A stretch of DNA of 64,000 bases from Neocallimastix lanati (nom. inval.). Lineage: Eukaryota > Neocallimastigomycota > Neocallimastigomycetes > Neocallimastigales > Neocallimastigaceae. The stretch is from NCBI GenBank assembly GCA_016946835.1, contig JACVTC010000060.1:336001-400000 (forward strand), given 5' to 3'. This document shows positions 56,599 to 64,000 of this stretch, in pieces (the first letter of the stretch is position 1; each line of letters starts with the position of its first letter). Made by a program: the position numbers and the translations under genes. The notes beneath the pieces were generated by a model. It was not told the origin of the DNA, searched no databases, and worked only from the letters and a program-made list of their open reading frames with translations.

Positions 56599-57542
56599 GA
56601 TTCATCATCATTGTCAATATTATTATTTTCGTTGTTGTATTTATTATCATCGTCACTGCATTCTTCCTTATTATGTCCTTGTAAATAGTTTACACAGAAA
56701 TTTAATGTTAATTCTGATAATTTCTTTGTTAATTCTTCCATTTCGTTGTTGTTTAGTTTATTTTTATTATTATTATCATTTGTTTTATTTGTTAACCTTG
56801 AATTGTTGTAATAATCATTTACATGTTGTCTATTATAATTAGTATTCTTATTTTGATTGTAATAGTTATAATGATTATTATATTTGTGTTTATTTTCATT
56901 ATTATTTACATTTTGATTTTGAAAATTTTTATTTGAATAATTATAATGTGTGTCAAGTTTCCTATCACTATTAGAAGATTTTACTTTATTATTCGATCCT
57001 TTTTCTTTATTTTCTTTAATTAATTTCATTATTTTTTCTTTCTTAGAGGTTATCTTCATTGCTTCTTCTAATGTTATTGGCTCTTCTTCCATTAAACTTT
57101 CGTAAATTCTTGGCCAGTTTCTAAAAGCGTTTATGTAATATGAGATAATTATAACTTCAGATATATTAACAGTTTTACTGACTTGATTTAGTAAATCAGA
57201 AAATCTCAAGTCGAAGTCAGATATACTCTCGTCCTTCTTGATTGTAATAGATGAAAGCTCCAATATTCTCGAATTTTTAGTGGATGACTTTTTAAAGTGT
57301 TTACTCAGATTGGTTAAGATAGTTTCATAACTATCATGAGTTTTTTTATTTAATGAATTATAAACTATTGTTCTAGCAGTTTTATCTGTAATAGCAAAGA
57401 GGTAATCCACTTTTTCGGATTCTTCTTTAATGCCAAATGTTTTGCACCAATGATCAAACCCAAATTTTCATTCGTCAAATGAAATTTTTGAACTTCCTAA
57501 AATAGGAATTCTATTAAATGTTAAAGCTTTTGTTTGATCCAT
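56589..57542 (-). pseudogene. element 4 Gag with an early nonsense codon
   Basis: The ATG at 57542 starts MDQTKALTFNRIPILGSSKI, matching element 2 Gag. Codon 25 is TGA (57470-57468) where element 2 has Trp. The open frame then continues to 56589 with the capsid region (TIKKDESISDFDLRFSDLL, YINAFRNWPRIYESL, EAMKITSKKEKIMKLI) and an Asn-rich stretch. The zinc knuckle reads CVNYLQGHNKEEC: the second Cys is Tyr and one residue is missing, so it should not bind zinc. Confidence 0.87.
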
Positions 57543-58274
57543 CTTATTACTATATAATTATTTAAGTGGTTCTTTTATTATTATTAAATGAATTAATTAA
57601 AATTTAATATCCAATATTTTATTTTATTTATTTTATTTTATATTATTTAATTTTATTTTATTTTATTTTATTTTTTTATTTTTATTTTTTTTTTTTTATT
57701 TTTATTTTTATTTTTATTTTTTTTTTTTTTTTTATCTATATTATTTTATTAATAATTTCTTTTAAATTTATTTATTTATTTTATATATTAGTATGTATTA
57801 CTATTTTTTTTTATAAATATATATATAAATATACTATTATATTTTACTATTCTATATTTTGATTATATGTTAAATTTATTATATTAATTATAGTTTATTA
57901 ATTATATATTTAATTTATATTTATATTTATGTACTTGAACATATTAGTTTATATTTATTAAATATTGTATATATATATTTTTTTAATATTTTGGTATCTT
58001 TATTTTAAATTTAATTTGTGTAACAATATTTTCTTTTTAATATCTTATACTATTAGATATATTATCAATTAACTTATAATTTATTGTTTATTAATTTAAT
58101 ATATTTAACAACATATTTTCAATATATTATTTATATATTATTTCCTTAAATTTTATTATAAATTATTAAATTAACTGTGACTGTAAAAAAAAAATTTATT
58201 TGAATTTCAATTTTCAAATATCTTACCACTATTTGAAAATTTATTTTTATATTATACTTATCACCGGCTTTAGA
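57543..58274 (-). other. element 4 5' leader
   Basis: AT-rich with T-runs (57650-57735); unlike element 2 it has no GC-richer structured islands. Confidence 0.6.
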
Positions 58275-58287
58275 GGATTCTCCACCA
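58275..58287 (-). other. element 4 primer-binding site
   Basis: TGGTGGAGAATCC on the minus strand, two bases inside the 5' LTR; continues TCTAAAGCC. Confidence 0.75.
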
Positions 58288-58289
58288 GT

Positions 58290-58912
58290 TGTTATAGTTT
58301 GCTTATTATCTTAATTTAGAATTTAATTTCTAAAAGTGATAATAAGTATAACAAAATTAAATGTTTTATAATCAATAAATTAAAATTTTATTAAAACACA
58401 AAATATCTTAAACTTATAAAGAAAAGCAAATTTCTTTTAAGTTAAAAGATAATAAAATTTTAAATTAATAATTTTTGAGAAATTAATTATTTTATTTTTT
58501 TTTTTATTAATTCTGTTTCTTTAAATTTGAGATTATTTTTACAAGTTTATGTTTATATATTTTTCTTTTAAATTAAAGATTTTAAAATAAAACTATCTAA
58601 TTATTATTTTTAAACAATTATCATTATTTTTAAACTTAAGTTTACATTAAGATTTTTATAATATAACATTTTTAATTTTTATTATCAAAATTACATTGTT
58701 CTTTAAAATAAAATATTTAATATTTAATAATTTTAATTATTTTAACAATTTAATTTATTTATATCATTTATTTAAAATATTTACTTTTATTATTATTAAT
58801 TAATTTATAGTTATTGTTTAGATGGTAATATGATTTATTTTATTTTGTTTAATAATTTTATTCATTTTCAATAATATAATGTTTTATTGATTTATAATTT
58901 AATCCTTTATCA
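58290..58912 (-). repeat. element 4 5' LTR
   Basis: 623 bp, TGTTATAGTTTGC…CCTTTATCA as read on the plus strand. Confidence 0.82.
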
Positions 58913-58915
58913 AAG

Positions 58916-59869
58916 TGATACGGGCTGGGGTTGAAACACTAAGATATTCAAAACAAAAAAAAAATAAATATTAACACATAACTATAAAAATAAGTTTGGA
59001 AACAAGAAAAAAAAAAAAATTAAATTTTAAAATATTCTTTATTTAAATTTAAAATTAAAATTATTTGTTCCCAAGTATTAAAAAGAAAGAAATTTATTCT
59101 TCTTTTTATACTTTTATTTTAATACATTTTATTTATTATTATTATATTCTTTATAAAAAAAAACTATTATAACTATTTTATTTTAATTTTTAACTATTAT
59201 TTTAAATTATTTTTTAAAAAAAAAAAAAATAACATTTATTAAATTAAAATATAAAAAATTAATTTGGAGCTTGTATCACGAAGGGCATTCCGGGCGGTAG
59301 CTTCTTCTTGATATTGTTATTCAGAGAGAGAATTATACAGAATTGATATTTTCTGTATTTTAGATCATTTTTATTATTGAAATTCTTCTGTATTTTAGTT
59401 CATTTTTATTTTAATAAAGATTTAATTTATTTTTAATTTTTGTTTTATTTTTAGTTTATTTCAAAGGTTTTAAAAAATATTATACAGAAACTTATAATTC
59501 TGTATTTTACATCAAATATTTATTGAAATAGGTTTTTATTATTCTTAATATGAAAATAAGAATTAGTAATGATTTAAATATTATATAATTTTTAATAAGA
59601 ATATTTAGTAATAATTTTTATTATATTTAATATTAATAAAATATTTAATAATTATTTTTATTAGATTTGATATTAATAAAAGATTTTAATAAGAATATTT
59701 AATAATAATTTTTATTATATTTAATATTAATAAAAGAATTTTATAAGAATATTTAATAATAATTTTTATTATAAAAGATTTTAATAAGAATATTTAATAA
59801 TAATTTTATTTTATTATTATTAAGAGTATTTAATAGGAAATACAAGGTATTTAGTGACACCCCGTATCA
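58916..59869 (+). mobile_element. family R solo LTR (R3)
   Basis: 954 bp, TGATACGGGCTGGGG…CACCCCGTATCA, flanked on both sides by AAAG. About four internal minisatellite units. Confidence 0.85.
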
Positions 59870-59873
59870 AAAG

Positions 59874-61523
59874 TGATACGGGCTGGGGTTGAAACACTAA
59901 GATATTCAAAACAAAAAAAAATAAATATTAACACATAACTATAAAAATAAATTTGGAAACAAGAAAAAAAATTAAATTTTAAAATATTCTTTATTTAAAT
60001 TTAAAATTAAAATTATTTGTTCCCAGTATTAAAAAGAAAGAAATTTATTCTTCTTTTTATACTTTTATTTTAATACATTTTATTTATTATTAATATATTC
60101 TTTATAAAAAAAAACTATTATAACTATTTTATTTTAATTTTTAACTATTATTTTAAATTATTTTTTAAAAAAAAATAACATTTATTAAATTAAAATATAA
60201 AAAATTAATTTGGAGCTTGTATCACGAAGGGCATTCCGGGCGGTAGCTTCTTCTTGATATTGTTATTCAGAGAGAGAATTATACAGAATTGATATTTTCT
60301 GTATTTTAGATCATTTTTATTATTGAAATTCTTCTGTATTTTAGTTCATTTTTATTTTAATAAAGATTTAATTTATTTTTAATTTTTGTTTTATTTTTAG
60401 TTTATTTCAAAGATTTTAGAAAATATTATACAGAAACTTATAATTCTGTATTTTACATCAAATATTTATTGAAATAGGTTTTTATTATTCTTAATATGAA
60501 AATAAGAATTAGTAATGATTTAAATATTATATAATTTTTAATAAGAATATTTAGTAATAATTTTTATTATATTTAATATTAATAAAATATTTAATAATTA
60601 TTTTTATTAGATTTGATATTAATAAAAGATTTTAATAAGAATATTTAATAATAATTTTTATTATATTTAATATTAATAAAAGAATTTTATAAGAATATTT
60701 AATAATAATTTTTATTATAAAAGATTTTAATAAGAATATTTAATAATAATTTTTATTATATTTGATATTAATAAAAGATTTTAATAAGAATATTTAATAA
60801 TAATTTTTATTAGATTTGATATTAATAAAAGAATTTTATAAGAATATTTAATAATAATTTTTATTATAAAAGATTTTAATAAGAATATTTAATAATAATT
60901 TTTATTATATTTAATATTAATAAAAGATTTTTATTAGAATATTTAATAATTTTTATTATATTTAATATTAATAAAAGATTTTAATAAGAATATTTAATAA
61001 TAATTTTTATTATATTTGATATTAATAAAAGATTTTAATAAGAATATTTAATAATAATTTTTATTAGATTTGATATTAATAAAAGAATTTTATAAGAATA
61101 TTTAATAATAATTTTTATTATAAAAGATTTTAATAAGAATATTTAATAATAATTTTTATTATATTTAATATTAATAAAAGATTTTTATTAGAATATTTAA
61201 TAATTTTTATTATATTTAATATTAATAAAAGATTTTAATAAGAATATTTAATAATAATTTTTATTATATTTGATATTAATAAAAGAATTTTATAAGAATA
61301 TTTAATAATAATTTTTATTATAAAAGATTTTAATAAGAATATTTAATAATAATTTTTATTATATTTAATATTAATAAAAGATTTTTATTAGAATATTTAA
61401 TAATTTTTATTATATTTAATATTAATAAAAGATTTTAATAAGAATATTTAATAATAATTTTATTTTATTATTATTAAGAGTATTTAATAGGAAATACAAG
61501 GTATTTAGTGACACCCCGTATCA
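59874..61523 (+). mobile_element. family R solo LTR (R4), minisatellite expanded
   Basis: 1650 bp; same ends and core as R3 with only a few base differences, but about sixteen units of the 54-bp-type repeat. AAAG on both sides (59870-59873, 61524-61527). Confidence 0.85.
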
Positions 61524-61527
61524 AAAG

Positions 61528-62125
61528 TGATACAATATAAGTAATAAAGTATCAGATTTCTATTTATAACAAGGTCGAGCAAATAGGGAATTTGTAAAAT
61601 AATATATTCCAACTCAAAGATAATAAATAATAATTTACACAAATAATAAAATTTATTTATTTCTTTTTAAATCTTGTTTTTATTTATTTATTTATTTTAC
61701 ATAAATTATTACAATTATATTTATATTCCTCTGAATATAATGATTTTTATCTATCTCTAATAATTCAATTTATATTAATATCTTAATAATAATTTTACTT
61801 ATAATTGTAGGATTCAACTCTTATCCTTTAACTATAAGTAATTACTTAATTATTTAAACCAAACTATAAGTTCTCTAAAACTATTGTTTTACTCAATTAG
61901 AATTTTTAAAACAACAAGAAAAACTCTCTCTTTAACTTTTATTTCATTCTCTTCTTTTAAATTTATTAATTAATTTTATCTTGAATATTATTGGCTGTCT
62001 AATTAATTTTTAATCTATTTATATAATGATTTAGTATATTATATATTGTAATTATTTTTCACTATATTATTATAGGATTTTCTCTTTTGTTAATTTTCTT
62101 GCGTATTTCTAGCTGTATTGTATCA
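61528..62125 (+). mobile_element. family J solo LTR
   Basis: 598 bp, TGATACAATATAAG…CTGTATTGTATCA, flanked by perfect AAAG (61524-61527, 62126-62129). Non-coding. Confidence 0.78.
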
Positions 62126-62129
62126 AAAG

Positions 62130-62918
62130 TGGTATGGTTCATATAATTTTAGGAATATAATAATAATTAACACAAATAATAAAATTACAATAAAAAAAAA
62201 ATAATTTGTTTTAAAATCAATATTTATTTATTCAAATTTATAAAAGAAAAATAATAATATAATTATTTATTTAATAAAAAGAAAGTTATTGATTATATTT
62301 TATTTCACTAAAATTACATGTATTTATATTTTTTTATCAAATTAAAATTTGTAAAGCCTAACTATTTTTTTAATAAACTAATTACTAATTATTTTTATAA
62401 ATAAAACATTTAAATTGAAATTGAATTATTATTTTAGTTAATAATATTATTGTTATAAATAGTAGTTATATATTATTGAATTATTAATTATTTAATAATA
62501 GTTTAATACTAATATATATAAAATAAAAATAAAGAGATTATACAGAATATTTTATTGTGGTTTAGTTAAATTTAGTAATTAAAAATAAATTTAAATTGAT
62601 AACGAAAATTTTAATAACTAATTAAATAGATTTGATTATTTTCAATATAACATAATACAAAAGAAATATAATATTAATATATTAAGTGGGCAAGGACAAT
62701 ATTCTTGGCTAAAGATTTTTAATATATTATAATGGAATCGGATCGATAATTCAAAAAGGAATTATAAGTTAATTAGTGATTTATTAACTTAAGATTTCTA
62801 TTTAGTAATATTTGAAGAATATTGGAAAGTTCCAATTATATAGAATAGAATAATCTATAAGGTTAGAATAATTTATATTATTCTAGTACAATTAGTATTA
62901 TTTGTTTATTCTGTATTA
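62130..62918 (+). mobile_element. family K solo LTR
   Basis: 789 bp from TGGTATGGTTC to …TTCTGTATTA, followed by AAAG (62919-62922), which again matches its left flank. The final CA appears mutated to TA. It ends 15 bp before the tRNA-Arg. Confidence 0.65.
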
Positions 62919-62933
62919 AAAGTTTTAAAAGTG

Positions 62934-63007
62934 GCTCGCGTAGCCTAATCGGATAGGGCGTCAGACTTCTAATCTGAAGATTGCGGGTTCAAGTCCCGCC
63001 GTGAGTG
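62934..63007 (+). tRNA. tRNA-Arg (TCT)
   Basis: Identical gene body; followed by CTTTAATTTTTTT. Its 5' flank is AAAGTTTTAAAAGTG, a little different from the array consensus. Confidence 0.96.
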
Positions 63008-63598
63008 CTTTAATTTTTTTAAGAAATTTAAATTACTAAAACTTATTTTCATTTCACATTAAAACTTAAAAAAAATTATTAAGCTCCAATTTGGACAATT
63101 AACATGTAAATTTATATATATATAATATATATATATTTTATAATAATATATATGTAATTAATAAAGAAATAAATAATTAAAGTTAAAAGGAGGTGAGGTC
63201 CGTTTGCCTATATAAGGATTTTTTTTTTTTTTTTATTTTCCCGAATTTATTTATACACGCTTTATTTTGAATAATAGCATTTTATTTCACGTTACTACTT
63301 AAAAAGTATTAAAATGATTCAATTTGGAGTATTAATATTTTTTTTTTAAAAATAATATTCATGTAATTAATAAAAAAAAAATTTTTTTCCTGAATTTACT
63401 TATTTATTCTTTATGTTGAATATTTTTTTATTTTATTTCAATATTTAAAAAAAAAAATATTACGTTCTAATTTGGAAAAATAATATTGTTTTTATTTTTT
63501 ATTTTTATTAATTTTGTGCTTTTTTTTTTTTTTTTTTTGTTTTTTTATTAAAAAAAAATATATATATATATATAAAATGAATAAATAAATAAATACAG
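63008..63598. repeat. array spacer 11
   Basis: Spacer copy with GGAGGTGAGGTCCGTTTGCC and TATATAAGG at 63189-63218; shows that this tRNA-Arg, 29 kb from the others, belongs to the same array. Confidence 0.8.
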
Positions 63599-63632
63599 TT
63601 AAAGTTCTCAATAATGGCAGCTGTTATAAAAA
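63599..63632 (+). promoter_or_regulatory. orphan tRNA-Arg upstream module
   Basis: Module (TTCTCAATAATGGCAGCTG variant) with TATAAAA, followed by ATTCAAA and family F. The tRNA it served lies beyond the window or is lost. Confidence 0.65.
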
Positions 63633-63638
63633 TTCAAA

Positions 63639-64000
63639 TGTTATGGTTCGGGTTTTATTTAAAATTTTATTTAATTATTTAATTTTTTATTTTTTTTTCT
63701 GTCTACATTTTAATTATTGAAAAATTTCACTTATTTATACTTTTTGAAAAAAATAAATATGTAAAGCCTTTCAACATTTTATTATCATATTTAAAAAAAA
63801 TAATTTACTATTACTAATTACTTCAAATTTTATATTAATTTAAATTAACTAATTCATAAGTATTTTTATTTTAATAAATTTTGTTTACATAATTTTATAT
63901 TATTTTTCATATACTAAAACTAAATTATTTAATATATACGAAAAGAAACAAACAAAATTTAAAAATATTTTACAGAAAAATAAAATTATTTTAATCAAGA
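63639..64000 (+). mobile_element. family F LTR, cut by window end
   Basis: The first 362 bp of the family found at 36908 (TGTTATGGTTCGGG…), almost identical, inserted at the same distance behind the TATAAAA motif. Confidence 0.8.

Larger units (their letters stand above)
55126..58912 (-). mobile_element. element 4: deleted Ty3/gypsy element
   Basis: 3.8 kb relative of element 2: right LTR (58290-58912), primer site, gag, frameshift signal and protease. Just after the protease it jumps into a truncated left LTR (55126 to about 55345), so RT, RNase H, integrase and much of the 3' LTR are lost. Flanks TAAG (55122-55125) and AAAG (58912-58915, overlapping the last LTR base) match at three of four bases. 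Confidence 0.85.

Overview
This window looks like nuclear DNA of a very AT-rich fungus, most probably an anaerobic gut fungus (Neocallimastigomycota). The reasons are about 85% A+T with long homopolymers and di- to heptanucleotide repeats, an intronless ankyrin-repeat gene of the kind abundant in that group, fungal-looking Ty3/gypsy polyproteins, and tRNA-Arg(UCU) and tRNA-Ser(GCU) genes of fungal type. A dictyostelid (also AT-rich, Asn-rich and with tRNA-targeting retroelements) is the main alternative. There is only one ordinary protein gene; the rest is tRNA genes and retroelements.

Layout. 1-4500: an LTR fragment, simple repeats, the ankyrin gene (2302-3720) and A-rich low-complexity DNA. 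4500-16700: a tandem array of tRNA-Arg(UCU) genes on units of about 715-745 bp. Each unit has a conserved upstream module ending in TATAAAA, the tRNA, and a conserved spacer; the array is repeatedly split by LTR-like insertions. 16739-33852: two Ty3/gypsy elements and one solo element sit between one upstream module and its tRNA-Arg at 33867. Element 1 (16739-26808, minus strand) is near full length with a huge Asn-rich Gag-Pol. Element 2 (27792-33852, plus strand) is an internally deleted element with intact gag. 33867-39421: two more tRNA-Arg genes, a mini LTR element (35240-36852), solo elements and tRNA-Ser(GCU). 39902-49871: an almost gapless pile of twelve stacked solo LTR-like elements, three of which are hit again or nested, ending at a second tRNA-Ser. 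49972-58912: a decayed pol fragment (element 3), AT repeats and a deleted element (element 4). 58916-62918: four solo LTRs in a row at one 4-bp site, ending at the last tRNA-Arg (62934). A further insertion runs off the right edge.

The organising principle is targeted integration. Measured from the first base of the tRNA, most elements enter at about -14 to -16 (4-bp target duplications) or about two bases further out (family A, 5-bp duplications). A second set (families C and D) enters at -66. Each new insertion pushes older ones away from the gene, so the piles read as a time series. Elements 2 and 4 also carry a clear -1 frameshift signal (slippery heptamer abutting the gag stop codon, 6-7 nt spacer, co-varying hairpin). 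Element 2 has two GC-richer, highly foldable islands in its leader.

Family letters (A-L, R) are local labels for this window. Element boundaries come from TG...CA ends, target duplications and comparison of copies by eye; no alignment or database search was run.
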